Notes: generated from the letters alone by a model not told the origin. A DNA stretch of 64,000 nt from JALZAA01 sp035938395 (GCA_035938395.1 DASZGY010000021.1:22839-86838), one strand, 5' to 3'. Positions 7,781 to 16,528 are shown, numbered from the stretch's first letter. Program-made: numbers and translations.

Positions 7781-9327
7781 CTGCGCTCGACGCTGCGTCA
7801 CTGCAAGTGCTGATCTCGCGGCTCACCGGGATCGCCGAGGAAATGGGTGCAGTGCTGCGGCGCGCCGCCTACAGCCCCAACATCAAGGAGCGGGCCGACT
7901 GCTCGGCGGCGCTGTTCACCGGCGACGGCGAGCTCCTCGTCCAAGCCGAGCACATCCCCGTGCACCTCGGATCGATGCCGGCGTCGGTGCGCGCCGCCGT
8001 CGACGCGTTTGGCGATCGCATCGAGCCCGGCGACCAGGTGGTGCTGAACGACCCGTACGCCGGCGGTACGCACCTGAACGACGTGACGCTGGTCGCGCCG
8101 TGCTTCGCGGGCGGAGAGCTGGTCGGCTGGGCCGCCAACCGGGCCCATCACGCGGACCTCGGCGGGATGGCGCCGGGATCGATGCCGCCGGAGGCGGTCG
8201 ACATCCAGCAGGAGGGCCTGCGCATCCCACCCGTCCTGCTGACGGAAGGCGTCGCGGAGGTCATCGTCACCAGCTCGCGCACGCCCGACGAGCGGCGCGG
8301 CGACCTCGACGCCCAGCACGGGGCGAACCGGCTCGGTGTGGCCCGCCTCGCCGAGCTCGCGGTCCAGCTGTCGTCGACCGCACGCCTCGCCGAGGTCGTC
8401 GACTACGGCGAGCGACGAATGCGCGCCGCGCTGGCGGCGTTGCCCGACGGGCAATTCCGATTCCATGACGTGCTCGACTCCGCCGGTCCACGTCCCGAGC
8501 AGCAGTCACCGACACCGGTCGTCGTGACGCTCACCGTCGACGGGGACCGCGCGACGTTCGACTTCACGGGCACCGGCACGCAGCGTCCCGGGAACGTCAA
8601 CGCCGTCGAAGCGGTGACCGTCAGCGCGGTCGCGTTCGCGCTGCGCTCGGCGACCGACCCGTCGATCCCCGCCAATGGCGGTGCGATGCGGCCCGTGATG
8701 GTGATCGCGCCGCCGGGCACGGTGGTCGCAGCGCGGCCGCCGGCTGCCGTCGGCGCCGGCAACGTCGAGGTGAGCCAGCGCGTCGCAGACGTGTGCCTCG
8801 GCGCGCTTGCACTCGCCGTTCCCGGCCGGCTCGGCGCAGCGGGACAAGGAACGATGAACAACGTGCTCGTCGGCGGCGAGGGATGGGTCTACTACGAGAC
8901 CGTCGGCGGCGGGCAGGGCGGCCGCCCGGGCAAGGCGGGGATGAGCGGCGTCCACACCGCGATGACGAACACGCGCGACACGCCCGTCGAGGCGCTCGAG
9001 CGGGCGCTCCCGATCCGGGTGCGCCGCTACGGGTTGCGGCGCGGCAGCGGCGGTGCCGGCGCGTACTCCGGCGGCGACGGCATCGAGCGCGAGCTCGAGG
9101 TGCTGGAGCCCGCCACGGTGTCGCTCGTCACCGAGCGGCGCATCAGCCGGCCGTGGGGACTCGACGGCGGTGAGCCGGGAGCGTCCGGGGAGAACTGGTT
9201 GCTCCCTGAGGGTGACGCGCAACGGGCACGACGCCTGCCCGACAAGTGCACCGTGCACCTCGCAGCCGGCGACGTGATCCGGTTGCTCACCCCGGGCGGT
9301 GGCGGTTTCGGTCGATCGCGTTCTTGA
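7777..9327 (+). CDS. hyuB: Hydantoinase/oxoprolinase subunit B
   Basis: This 516-residue partner subunit shows the family signatures AAYSPNIKERADCSAALF near residue 31, HIPVHLGSMPASV, DQVVLNDPYAGGTHLNDV near residue 90, and RAHHADLGGMAPGSMP. Near the C terminus GGGGFGRS closes the typical hydantoinase B domain. The length is slightly short for the family (often 520-580). The ATG start overlaps the hyuA stop by 4 nt, so the two subunits are translationally coupled. A 5-bp hairpin (9328-9342) follows the stop directly but has no T tract. Confidence 0.92.
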   Translation: MTALDAASLQVLISRLTGIAEEMGAVLRRAAYSPNIKERADCSAALFTGDGELLVQAEHIPVHLGSMPASVRAAVDAFGDRIEPGDQVVLNDPYAGGTHLNDVTLVAPCFAGGELVGWAANRAHHADLGGMAPGSMPPEAVDIQQEGLRIPPVLLTEGVAEVIVTSSRTPDERRGDLDAQHGANRLGVARLAELAVQLSSTARLAEVVDYGERRMRAALAALPDGQFRFHDVLDSAGPRPEQQSPTPVVVTLTVDGDRATFDFTGTGTQRPGNVNAVEAVTVSAVAFALRSATDPSIPANGGAMRPVMVIAPPGTVVAARPPAAVGAGNVEVSQRVADVCLGALALAVPGRLGAAGQGTMNNVLVGGEGWVYYETVGGGQGGRPGKAGMSGVHTAMTNTRDTPVEALERALPIRVRRYGLRRGSGGAGAYSGGDGIERELEVLEPATVSLVTERRISRPWGLDGGEPGASGENWLLPEGDAQRARRLPDKCTVHLAAGDVIRLLTPGGGGFGRSRS

Positions 9328-9363
9328 CCGCCGCAGTGGCGGGCCGGAGGGCGCGCACGGTCA

Positions 9364-9834
9364 TCACACTCCCGGACGCACGCTCACGACCTCGACCTGG
9401 AACGCGCGGCGCGGCCCCTCGTACGTGACGACCTCGCCCGGACCGTGACCGAGCAGGGCCTGGCCGAGCGGCGAGCCGGTCGAAAGCACGTCATAGGTCT
9501 CGTGCCGTTCCTCGATGGAGCCGACGAGATACAGGGTCGTCTCGTCGTCACCCTCGATCTTCACCTCGACCACGGTGCCCGGCTCCACGACGTCGCCGGC
9601 GACCGACTCGACCTGCACCGCACGTCGCAGCATGTCCTCGAGCTGGCGGACGCGGGACTCGTTGTGGCCCTGCTCGTTCTTCGCCGCGTCGTAGTCGGCG
9701 TTCTCGCGAATGTCGCCGTGCTCACGGGCGCGCTCGATCCAAGCCGAGATCTCCCGGCGGTGCTCGCCGGACCGCCATTCGAGCTCCTCCTCGAGCCGTC
9801 GGCGCGCGTCCGCTGAAAGGTGCAGATCGTCCAT
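9364..9834 (-). CDS. greA: Transcription elongation factor GreA
   Basis: GreA enters the secondary channel of RNA polymerase and stimulates cleavage of backtracked RNA. The 156-residue protein has an N-terminal coiled coil (residues 1-75) with the tip motif HGDIRENADYDAAKNEQ. This motif includes the functional acidic residues Asp41 and Glu44. The C-terminal FKBP-like domain follows, with STGSPLGQALLGHGPGEVV typical of GreA. A TAGCAT box ends 10 nt before the ATG and no ribosome-binding site is visible, suggesting leaderless or very short-leader mRNA. It is divergent in strand from hyuAB and probably monocistronic. Confidence 0.95.
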   Translation of the reverse strand: MDDLHLSADARRRLEEELEWRSGEHRREISAWIERAREHGDIRENADYDAAKNEQGHNESRVRQLEDMLRRAVQVESVAGDVVEPGTVVEVKIEGDDETTLYLVGSIEERHETYDVLSTGSPLGQALLGHGPGEVVTYEGPRRAFQVEVVSVRPGV

Positions 9835-9843
9835 AAGGGGGAG

Positions 9844-9849
9844 ATGCTA
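9844..9849 (-). promoter_or_regulatory. greA -10 box
   Basis: TAGCAT on the minus strand, nine nucleotides before the greA ATG. The intervening CTCCCCCTT contains no Shine-Dalgarno sequence. Confidence 0.45.
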
Positions 9850-9878
9850 CCGCCGGCCCTCCGGCAGCCGGACGAGCG

Positions 9879-10565
9879 CTACGTCTTGCGGAAGAAGACC
9901 TGGAACTCCATCACGCCCTGGTCCTTCACCGAGACGAAGCCGCCGATGTTCGGCGCTTCGATCTGGTAGTCCGCGAACCGGACGTCGAGGCTGCCGACGA
10001 CCTGGATGTCGCGGCCGTCCCAGCGGCCCTCCAGCGGGATCGACACCGGGCGCGTGACGCCGTGCAGCGTGAAATCGCCTTTGGCCGTCGTGTGCACCGT
10101 CTCACCCACCTTGGGGACCGACTGAAACGAGATCGGCTGGGTGAGCACGAACTTCGACTGCGGGAACTTCTCCGATTCGAGGCCGAGGCTCTTGATGCGG
10201 TTGTCGCGCATGTCGCGATCCGACTTGAGGCTCAGCAGGTTGGCATCGACGGTGACGTCCTTCACGGTCATCCCGTCGATCGCGAAGCTGCCCGTGACCT
10301 CGCTCGTGCGACCGGTGGCGGTGCTCTCCACCCCCACCGCCGCCAGCTGCTCCTGTACGCGGTACCCGACGAAGCTCTGGGCGTCGCCGGCGGCGACTCG
10401 GTACGTGCCGTCCAGCGAGCCACCGCCGACGGTGGTGGTCTTGGTGATCGCCGCCGGCGGCTTGGGATCGCTCTTGAGGAAGAAGTACCAGCCGCCTACT
10501 GCGAGCCCGGCGAGCAGCACGACCAGGGCGCCCACGCCGATCAGGACCTTCGTCAGCAACCTCAT
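9879..10565 (-). CDS. YceI family lipocalin-like protein, membrane-anchored
   Basis: This 228-residue protein starts with a single transmembrane anchor (residues 5-30, TKVLIGVGALVVLLAGLAVG). The rest is a YceI-type beta-barrel domain exposed outside the cell. Typical features are GTYRVAAGDAQSFVGYRV near residue 54, an IKSLGLESEKFPQSKFVL segment near residue 120, and the closing GDFTLHGVTRPVSIP. YceI proteins bind isoprenoid or other long lipids. The ligand here is unknown. The ATG is preceded by a good ribosome-binding site (GGAGGG). Confidence 0.88.
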   Translation of the reverse strand: MRLLTKVLIGVGALVVLLAGLAVGGWYFFLKSDPKPPAAITKTTTVGGGSLDGTYRVAAGDAQSFVGYRVQEQLAAVGVESTATGRTSEVTGSFAIDGMTVKDVTVDANLLSLKSDRDMRDNRIKSLGLESEKFPQSKFVLTQPISFQSVPKVGETVHTTAKGDFTLHGVTRPVSIPLEGRWDGRDIQVVGSLDVRFADYQIEAPNIGGFVSVKDQGVMEFQVFFRKT

Positions 10566-10679
10566 CCACCCTCCGAGGTCGGCGTCGCATCACGCTACAG
10601 ATGTATACGGACGACCGGCGTCAGGGGTTCGGAATTCTTCTCATGCTCGCTTCATGCGAAGGTCCGTAGTCACACGACA

Positions 10680-12257
10680 GTGGACCGGCGGCAGTTCCTC
10701 TTCGGCGCGGCCGCGTTCGCTGCCGCCGCGGTCGCGGGCGTTGCGATCGGGTTCGACGAGCTGCAGGGGAGCGGACCCGCGCGTCCCGGCCGCCGAGCCA
10801 AGCCCAATGCGAGCAGCCCGCCCGCGACCGCTGCTCCGCTCGTGCCCGCCGACGCTCTCCATGCCGAGTGGGTCGCAGCGGAAAACGCCAAGCCGGGCAC
10901 CGCCAGCTGGCAGATCACGGGGCCAGCCGAAGGCGACGCCATGGAGGGCTACGCGAGCGCGGTGAGCGCGGTCCAGGGGGACACCGTCATGCTCTACGCG
11001 TCGACGGCTGCGCGGTCGTTTCACGTCGAGGCATACCGGATGGGCTGGTACGGAGGAACCGGCGGACGGTTGGTCTGGAGGTCGGACGACATTCCCGGCA
11101 AGCGGCAATCCGCGCCCACCGTCACGCCGGGCGTCAACCTCGTCGAGGCAAGCTGGCAACCGTCGACCCGGATCACCGTCGACGCGTCGTGGCCGCCGGG
11201 GTGCTACCTGCTCAAGCTCGTCGCTCCCGCCGAGGGAGTGCAACGGTGGGTACCGCTCACGGTTCGGGACGACTCGAGCCGTTCCGCGTTCCTCATGATG
11301 AACGCGGTGTCCGAGTGGCAGGCCTATAACGAGTGGGGCGGGTACTCCCTGTACTTCGGGCGCGGACGCGGCGGCCGGACCTTCGGCAACCGCGGCCGAA
11401 TCGTGTCGTACGACCGGCCGTACTCGCAGACCGGCGGCGCGGGCGACTTCGTGGGGCTCGAGTTCCCCCTCGTCCAACTGCTCGAGCGACTCGGTTACGA
11501 CGTGAGCTACATCACGAGCGTCGACCTTCACCGCCGTCCCGAGCTCGTCCTTCAACACCGGACGCTCCTCTCGCCCGGGCATGACGAGTACTGGTCGAAG
11601 CCGATGCGTGACGGCGCAGAAGCCGCCCGGGACCATGGCGTGAACCTCGCGTTCTTCGGAGCCAACGCCGCCTACCGCCAGATCCGATTCGAACCTTCGT
11701 CCACTGGACCGGACCGTCACCAGGTCTGCTACAAGGCGGCCAACGAAGACCCGATGCGCATGACCGATCCGTCACTGGTCACTGTGAACTGGCGCGACCC
11801 GCCGCTGAATCGACCCGAGAGCTCGATGATCGGCCAGCAGTACGAGTGCAACCCGGTGAAGGCGGACATGGTGATCACCGATCCGGGCGCGTGGGTCTTC
11901 GAAGGCACAGGCGTGACCGCGGGTCAGAGGCTCGTCGACGGCGTCGGGCCCGAGTTCGACCGGTACATCGCGGGACCGATGACGCCCCGCAACGTCCAGA
12001 TCCTCGCTCACTCGCCGGTGAACTGCCACGGCAAGGCGAGTTTCTCCGACATGACCTATTACACGGCGCCCAGCGGCGCGGGGGTGTTCGCGTCCGGATC
12101 GATCTGGTGGATCACCAAATCGACGCCGCCCGGACCAAATTCGCCGTTCAACCCCATCGCCAACGCCGCCACCGAGAACGTCCTGCGCGTCTTCGGGGCG
12201 GGGCCTGCCGGGCACACGCATCCCTCCACGCCGAACGCGATGACCGTGCATCCGTGA
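10680..12257 (+). CDS. Tat-exported N,N-dimethylformamidase beta-like protein
   Basis: This 525-residue protein resembles the large (beta) subunit of N,N-dimethylformamidase. It opens with a twin-arginine signal (DRRQFLFGAAAFAAAAVAG), so it is predicted to fold in the cytoplasm and be exported. A Pro/Ala linker (residues 38-60) follows. The main body has motifs such as EAYRMGWYGGTGGRLVW, SEWQAYNEWGGYSLY and LLSPGHDEYWSKPMRDG, which characterise this family. GTG 10680 is chosen because it places the RR motif at the N terminus. The frame runs open further upstream but lacks conserved sequence. No alpha subunit gene is adjacent, so real amidase activity is uncertain. Confidence 0.75.
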   Translation: MDRRQFLFGAAAFAAAAVAGVAIGFDELQGSGPARPGRRAKPNASSPPATAAPLVPADALHAEWVAAENAKPGTASWQITGPAEGDAMEGYASAVSAVQGDTVMLYASTAARSFHVEAYRMGWYGGTGGRLVWRSDDIPGKRQSAPTVTPGVNLVEASWQPSTRITVDASWPPGCYLLKLVAPAEGVQRWVPLTVRDDSSRSAFLMMNAVSEWQAYNEWGGYSLYFGRGRGGRTFGNRGRIVSYDRPYSQTGGAGDFVGLEFPLVQLLERLGYDVSYITSVDLHRRPELVLQHRTLLSPGHDEYWSKPMRDGAEAARDHGVNLAFFGANAAYRQIRFEPSSTGPDRHQVCYKAANEDPMRMTDPSLVTVNWRDPPLNRPESSMIGQQYECNPVKADMVITDPGAWVFEGTGVTAGQRLVDGVGPEFDRYIAGPMTPRNVQILAHSPVNCHGKASFSDMTYYTAPSGAGVFASGSIWWITKSTPPGPNSPFNPIANAATENVLRVFGAGPAGHTHPSTPNAMTVHP

Positions 12258-12293
12258 TGATCCAATCCAGGGTCCGGACTCGAGCGGATCGAC

Positions 12294-12299
12294 TACGAT
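12294..12299 (+). promoter_or_regulatory. -10 box of the leuB-ilvE-cimA leader
   Basis: TACGAT lies 8 nt before ATG 12308 of the leader peptide. The same hexamer occurs at the same distance before two acyl-CoA dehydrogenase genes (16535 and 45496). No convincing -35 is visible. The leader peptide itself would be translated from a leaderless transcript. Confidence 0.5.
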
Positions 12300-12307
12300 C
12301 GATGCCG

Positions 12308-12343
12308 ATGAGCCGACTCAGCACCGTCATCGTCATTCGCTAG
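12308..12343 (+). CDS. Branched-chain attenuation leader peptide
   Basis: This tiny ORF reads MSRLSTVIVIR and then TAG. An in-frame ATG at 12302 would give a 13-residue version. It has Leu followed by Val-Ile-Val-Ile just before the stop. It lies between a -10 box and a hairpin plus intrinsic terminator upstream of leuB, ilvE and cimA. This is the classic arrangement of ilv/leu attenuation: scarcity of charged tRNA-Val, -Ile or -Leu stalls the ribosome on these codons and changes RNA folding. The function is inferred from composition and position. Confidence 0.75.
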   Translation: MSRLSTVIVIR

Positions 12344-12367
12344 CGAACGCCGGCGCCCGGCGTTCGC
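12343..12367 (+). promoter_or_regulatory. Attenuator hairpin overlapping leader stop codon
   Basis: An 11-bp perfect stem (12343-12353 with 12357-12367) has a CGC loop and begins at the last base of the leader stop codon. A ribosome finishing or stalled on the leader peptide would cover its 5' arm. Part of that arm (GAACGCC) can pair with bulge to GGCGGTT of the terminator 3' arm, giving a possible antiterminator. The exact switching pairs are not certain. Confidence 0.6.
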
Positions 12368-12372
12368 CCTCG

Positions 12373-12398
12373 ACCGTCCACTTCGGTGGGCGGTTTTT
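12373..12398 (+). terminator. Intrinsic terminator/attenuator before leuB
   Basis: A 9-bp stem (12373-12381 with 12386-12394) is capped by a TTCG tetraloop and runs into a T tract. It sits 30 nt after the leader peptide stop and 46 nt before the leuB start. It would terminate transcription before leuB-ilvE-cimA when branched-chain amino acids are plentiful. Confidence 0.8.
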
Positions 12399-12443
12399 CG
12401 TTCTCGGCAACTTGTCAGGAAAGTGCAGGAGCAGGACAGCACC

Positions 12444-13436
12444 GTGACCCACAGCATCGGGATCATCGGCGGCGACGGCATCGGCCCCGAGGTCGTCGCC
12501 GAGGCGCTCAAGGTCGTCGACGCCACCGGCGTCGCCTACGAGCCTGTGGTGTTCGACCTCGGCGGCGCGCGCTACCTGCGCACGGGCGAGGTCCTCCCCG
12601 ACGCGGTGGTCGGGGAGATCGACGACCTCGACGCCGTCCTGCTCGGCGCGGTGGGGACGCCCGACGTCCCGCCGGGCGTGCTCGAGCGGGGCTTGCTCCT
12701 CCGGCTGCGCTTCGAGCTCGACCTGTACGTCAACCTGCGTCCGTTCAAGGCCGGGCCCAGCGCGCTGAACACCGGGGTCGACTGCGTCGTCGTGCGCGAG
12801 AACACCGAAGGCGTCTACGCCGGCGAGGGCGGGTTCCTGCGCCGAGGCACTCCCAACGAGGTCGCGACGCAGGGCTCGGTGAACACACGCCTGGGCGTCG
12901 AGCGGTGCGTCCGCTTCGCGTTCGATCTCGCTCGATCACGCGAACGCCGGCATTTGACGCTCGTCCACAAGACGAACGTGCTGACGTTCGCCGGCGACCT
13001 CTGGCAGCGCACCTTCGACGACGTCGCGACCGAGTACGGAGACGTCTCGACGGGCTACCAGCACGTCGACGCCGCGTGCATCCACCTCGTCCAGGATCCG
13101 GGCCGCTACGACGTGATCGTCACCGACAACCTCTTCGGCGACATCCTCACCGACCTGGCCGGCGCCGTCTCCGGCGGGATCGGCCGTGCCGCCTCCGCCA
13201 ACCTGAATCCGGCCCGGACGGGCCCGTCGGTGTTCGAGCCGGTGCACGGCTCGGCGCCGGACATCGCAGGAACCGGACAGGCCGACCCCCGGGCTGCGAT
13301 CATCTCGGTAGCGATGCTGCTGGAGTTCCTCGGCGAGACCGAGGCGGCTGCCCGAGTCGAGAAGGCGGTGGCCGCGTCGGACGACGTGAGCGGGACCACG
13401 TCGGAGATCGGCGACGCGATCGCCGGAAAGGTGTGA
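12444..13436 (+). CDS. leuB: 3-isopropylmalate dehydrogenase
   Basis: LeuB oxidatively decarboxylates 3-isopropylmalate with NAD+. The 330-residue protein has IIGGDGIGPEVV at the N terminus, the substrate loop RENTEGVYAGEGG, the LTLVHKTNVL segment with the catalytic Lys, DNLFGDILTDLAG, and the cofactor motif FEPVHGSAPDIAGTG. GTG 12444 is chosen because GGAGCAGGA lies upstream and the product then begins like other LeuB proteins. GTG 12423 would add seven residues. It also likely acts on citramalate-derived 3-methylmalate, because cimA follows. It is the first gene after the attenuator. Confidence 0.95.
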   Translation: MTHSIGIIGGDGIGPEVVAEALKVVDATGVAYEPVVFDLGGARYLRTGEVLPDAVVGEIDDLDAVLLGAVGTPDVPPGVLERGLLLRLRFELDLYVNLRPFKAGPSALNTGVDCVVVRENTEGVYAGEGGFLRRGTPNEVATQGSVNTRLGVERCVRFAFDLARSRERRHLTLVHKTNVLTFAGDLWQRTFDDVATEYGDVSTGYQHVDAACIHLVQDPGRYDVIVTDNLFGDILTDLAGAVSGGIGRAASANLNPARTGPSVFEPVHGSAPDIAGTGQADPRAAIISVAMLLEFLGETEAAARVEKAVAASDDVSGTTSEIGDAIAGKV

Positions 13437-13439
13437 AGG

Positions 13440-14360
13440 ATGCCCATCGACAAGACGGCGAAGATCTGGATGGACGGGAAGCTCGTCGACTGGGACGACG
13501 CCCGCATCCACGTCCTCACCCACACGCTGCACTACGGCTCGGGCGTGTTCGAGGGCATCCGCGCCTACCCGACGGCCGCCGGACCGGCGGTGTTCCGGCT
13601 CACCGACCACATGCGTCGGCTCTTGCAGTCCGCGCACTTCTTCATGATGGAGGTGCCATACACGCTCGAGGAGCTCGTCGACGCGACGAAGGAGACGATC
13701 CGGGTCAACCAGGTGGAGTCCTGCTACATCCGCCCGATCGCGTTCCTCGGCTACGGCGAGATGGGTCTCAACCCGCTGCTGTCCCCGGTGAACGTGTCGA
13801 TCGCGGTGTGGCCGTGGGGCACGTACCTCGGCGACGAGGCGCTCAAGCACGGCGTGCGCATGAAGGTGTCGTCGTGGCGGCGCATGGACCCCAACGTGAA
13901 CCCGGTGGCGGCGAAGGGCACGGGCATCTACATCAACTCGAGCCTCGCGAAGGTGGAAGCGCTCCATTCCGGTTACGACGAGGCGATCCTGCTCAACACG
14001 CACGGGTTCATCGCCGAGTGCACGGGCGAGAACGTGTTCGTCGTGAAGGAGGGCGCGCTCATCACGCCGCCGCTCTCTTCGGGCGCGCTCGAAGGGATCA
14101 CGCGTGACTCGGTGATGACCATCGCGCGTGACCTCGGCTACGAGGTGCGGGAGGAGAACCTCCTGCGAACCGACCTCTACAGCGCCGAAGAGGCGTTCCT
14201 CACCGGTACCGCGGCCGAGATCGTCCCGATGCGCTCGGTCGACGATCGCGAGATCGGCGAGCCCGGCGAGATCACGCGCAAGATCCAGGAGATCTACTTC
14301 GCCACCGTCCACGGCGAGGTGCCGCAATACAAAGAGTGGTTGGAATATGCCGGAGAATGA
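13440..14360 (+). CDS. ilvE: Branched-chain amino acid aminotransferase
   Basis: IlvE is a PLP enzyme that makes the final transamination to leucine, isoleucine and valine. The 306-residue protein aligns over its length with fold-type IV aminotransferases. The PLP lysine is Lys159 in NPVAAKGTG, the same number as in the E. coli enzyme. LHYGSGVFEGIRAY, SCYIRPIAF and EECTG-type sequence (here FIAECTGENVFVV) are family signatures. The ATG lies 3 nt after the leuB stop with AAGG before it. The 3' end overlaps cimA by 14 nt, so the operon is tight. Confidence 0.95.
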   Translation: MPIDKTAKIWMDGKLVDWDDARIHVLTHTLHYGSGVFEGIRAYPTAAGPAVFRLTDHMRRLLQSAHFFMMEVPYTLEELVDATKETIRVNQVESCYIRPIAFLGYGEMGLNPLLSPVNVSIAVWPWGTYLGDEALKHGVRMKVSSWRRMDPNVNPVAAKGTGIYINSSLAKVEALHSGYDEAILLNTHGFIAECTGENVFVVKEGALITPPLSSGALEGITRDSVMTIARDLGYEVREENLLRTDLYSAEEAFLTGTAAEIVPMRSVDDREIGEPGEITRKIQEIYFATVHGEVPQYKEWLEYAGE

Positions 14361-15942
14361 CGTTCCGAGCCGAGTCGAGATCTACGACACCACGCTGCGC
14401 GACGGAGCGCAGCTCGAAGGCATCTCGCTCACCGTCGACGACAAGCTTCGCATCGCCGAGCAGCTCGACTGGCTGGGCGTCCATTACATCGAGGCGGGCT
14501 GGCCCGGCTCCAATCCCAAGGACGACGAGGCCTTTCGCCGGATCCCCCACGAGCTGAAGCTCGGGACGAGCAAGGTCGTCGCGTTCGGTTCGACGCGGCG
14601 CGTGAAGGGGAAGGTCGACTCCGACGACACCTTGCGGCACCTCCTCGAGGCGAACACCGAGGCCGTGTGCATCGTCGGCAAGTCGTGGGACTACCACATC
14701 ACCGAGGCACTCCAGACCACGCTCGACGAGGGCGCGGCGATGGTCGCCGACTCGGTGGAGTTCCTGCGGGCCAACGGCCGCCAGGTGCTCTTCGACGCCG
14801 AGCACTTCTTCGACGGCTACCGCAGCAACCCGGAGTTCGCGCTGCGTGTCCTCGAGGGCGCGGCCCAGGCGGGCGCGTCGCACCTCGTGCTGTGCGACAC
14901 GAACGGCGGGACGCTGCCGCACGACGTCGAGCGCGTCGTGCGCGAGGTCGTCGCCTACTTCGGCGGCGACGTCGCCGTCGCCGTGCACCTCCACGACGAC
15001 GCCGGCACCGGGGTCGCCAACGCGCTGGCCGGTGTACGCGGCGGTGCCACCCAGGTGCAAGGGACGATCAACGGGTACGGCGAGCGGACAGGGAACTGCA
15101 ACCTCACCGCGATCATCCCGAACCTCACGCTGAAGATGGGGATCGAGACCATCCCGCCCGACCGGCTCGAGCGCCTCACGCCCGTCGCCCATCACGTGGC
15201 CGAGCTCGTGAACATGGCGCTGAACGCGCAAGCCGCCTACGTGGGCACGTCGGCGTTCGCGCACAAGGGCGGCATCCACGCCAGCGCCATCGCCCGGAAG
15301 CCCGACGCGTACGAGCACGTGCGCCCCGAGCTGGTCGGCAACCGCACACACGTCGTCGTGTCGGAGCTCGCCGGGCGCAGCAACCTCGCGATGAAGGCAA
15401 AGGAGCTCGGCATCGAGCTCGACGGGCCCCAGCTCAGCGAGATGGTCGACACGCTGAAGCAGCTCGAGCACGAGGGGTACCACTTCGAGGTGGCTGACGG
15501 GTCGCTGGAGCTCCTCATGCGGCACGCGACCGGGTGGCGACAGGACTGGTTCCACGTCGAGGAATGGGAAGTGATCGTCGAGGACGCCCGCGACGACGAG
15601 CGCCTGTCGACGCAGGCGATCGTCCGCGGCCGCGCCGACGGCGACCCGTTCCACGAGATCGCGACGGGCAACGGCCCCGTGAACGCGCTCGACGCCGCCC
15701 TGCGCAAGGCCATCGCGACGCGCTACCCGGAGCTCGATCGGATCCATCTCACCGACTACAAGGTGCGGGTGCTCGACACGCACAAGGGCACCGGCGCCGT
15801 CACCAGGGTGCTCGTCGACAGCACCGACGGCGAGGAGACGTGGACGACGATCGGGGTGGGGGAGAACATCATCGAGGCGTCGTGGCAGGCGCTCGAGGAC
15901 TCGCTCGTGTACGGGTTGCTTCGAGCCCAACTGCGCGGCTAG
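14347..15942 (+). CDS. cimA: (R)-citramalate synthase
   Basis: CimA condenses pyruvate and acetyl-CoA to citramalate, the threonine-independent entry to isoleucine. The 531-residue protein has the N-terminal IYDTTLRDGAQLEGISLTV signature. The DGAQ variant, rather than DGEQ, is typical of CimA. HLHDDAGTGVANALAGV and FAHKGGIHASAI follow. Length and the divergent C-terminal LeuA-dimer domain separate it from LeuA, which is present separately at the window start. ATG 14347 lies inside the end of ilvE (14-nt overlap). Products would then use LeuCD and LeuB. Confidence 0.93.
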   Translation: MPENDVPSRVEIYDTTLRDGAQLEGISLTVDDKLRIAEQLDWLGVHYIEAGWPGSNPKDDEAFRRIPHELKLGTSKVVAFGSTRRVKGKVDSDDTLRHLLEANTEAVCIVGKSWDYHITEALQTTLDEGAAMVADSVEFLRANGRQVLFDAEHFFDGYRSNPEFALRVLEGAAQAGASHLVLCDTNGGTLPHDVERVVREVVAYFGGDVAVAVHLHDDAGTGVANALAGVRGGATQVQGTINGYGERTGNCNLTAIIPNLTLKMGIETIPPDRLERLTPVAHHVAELVNMALNAQAAYVGTSAFAHKGGIHASAIARKPDAYEHVRPELVGNRTHVVVSELAGRSNLAMKAKELGIELDGPQLSEMVDTLKQLEHEGYHFEVADGSLELLMRHATGWRQDWFHVEEWEVIVEDARDDERLSTQAIVRGRADGDPFHEIATGNGPVNALDAALRKAIATRYPELDRIHLTDYKVRVLDTHKGTGAVTRVLVDSTDGEETWTTIGVGENIIEASWQALEDSLVYGLLRAQLRG

Positions 15943-15951
15943 CGACTACCC

Positions 15952-16497
15952 GTGCCCACCGACCCGTTCGTCCCCGAGCGCCTCGAGGACGAACCCCGCC
16001 AGGAGCCGAACCTCCCGCCGGGTGTGAAGATGCCGGCGGCGAGGAGCTGGGTGGCGGACCGGCCCGGCGACCTTCCGGCGGGCTGGCCGACCGGCAAGCT
16101 GCTCGGCTCGCCGGGGCCGAACATCGGATACGCGCTCACGCTCGCGAACCGGGTGCGAGACCAGCTCGCGCTCGCGCCCCACGAGCATCCCGACGATGCG
16201 ATCGCCGTCGTGGCCGAGATCGCAATGCGCCGCGCCGCGCTCTTCGGGCGCGCCCCGGTCGTGCGCGACGTCGAGTTCGGGATGCAGATCCTCGGCTACC
16301 GCGGTGACGCCGATCCCGACTTCGTCACCTGGCGAGCGCGCGCGGTGCGCGGAGCGCACCACGGCTACTACGAGCGGCGATCCCTCGTCGACGCCATCCC
16401 CCTCGACGTCCTGCATCTCGTCCCGCCCGCGCTCCCCGCCCACCTCGCCGAGGCCCGCGCCGCGCTGCGCGCCGGTGTGCCGGTACCCGTGGAGTGA
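15952..16497 (+). CDS. Hypothetical protein
   Basis: This 181-residue soluble protein is not recognised. It has a Pro-rich, charged N terminus (residues 1-40), a central segment GYALTLANRVRDQL, and a helical C-terminal half with FVTWRARAVRGAHHGYYERRS. No signal peptide, transmembrane segment or metal motif is visible. The GTG start lies 9 nt after the cimA stop, so it may be transcribed with leuB-ilvE-cimA, although nothing in it points to amino-acid synthesis. Codon use is like the neighbours, so it is probably a real gene. Confidence 0.65.
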   Translation: MPTDPFVPERLEDEPRQEPNLPPGVKMPAARSWVADRPGDLPAGWPTGKLLGSPGPNIGYALTLANRVRDQLALAPHEHPDDAIAVVAEIAMRRAALFGRAPVVRDVEFGMQILGYRGDADPDFVTWRARAVRGAHHGYYERRSLVDAIPLDVLHLVPPALPAHLAEARAALRAGVPVPVE

Positions 16498-16528
16498 CCG
16501 AGCGTCGCTGAGCTTCGCACGCGCGAAC

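Noticed and set aside
9328..9363. Possible degenerate sixth leader element after hyuB (hairpin CCGCC/GGCGG then GCCGGAGGGCGCG)
   Set aside because: It shares GCCGGAG with the tail but lacks GCTTGCGACGGCGA, has only a 5-bp stem, and no plus-strand start codon follows. It is more likely a weak terminator-like hairpin.
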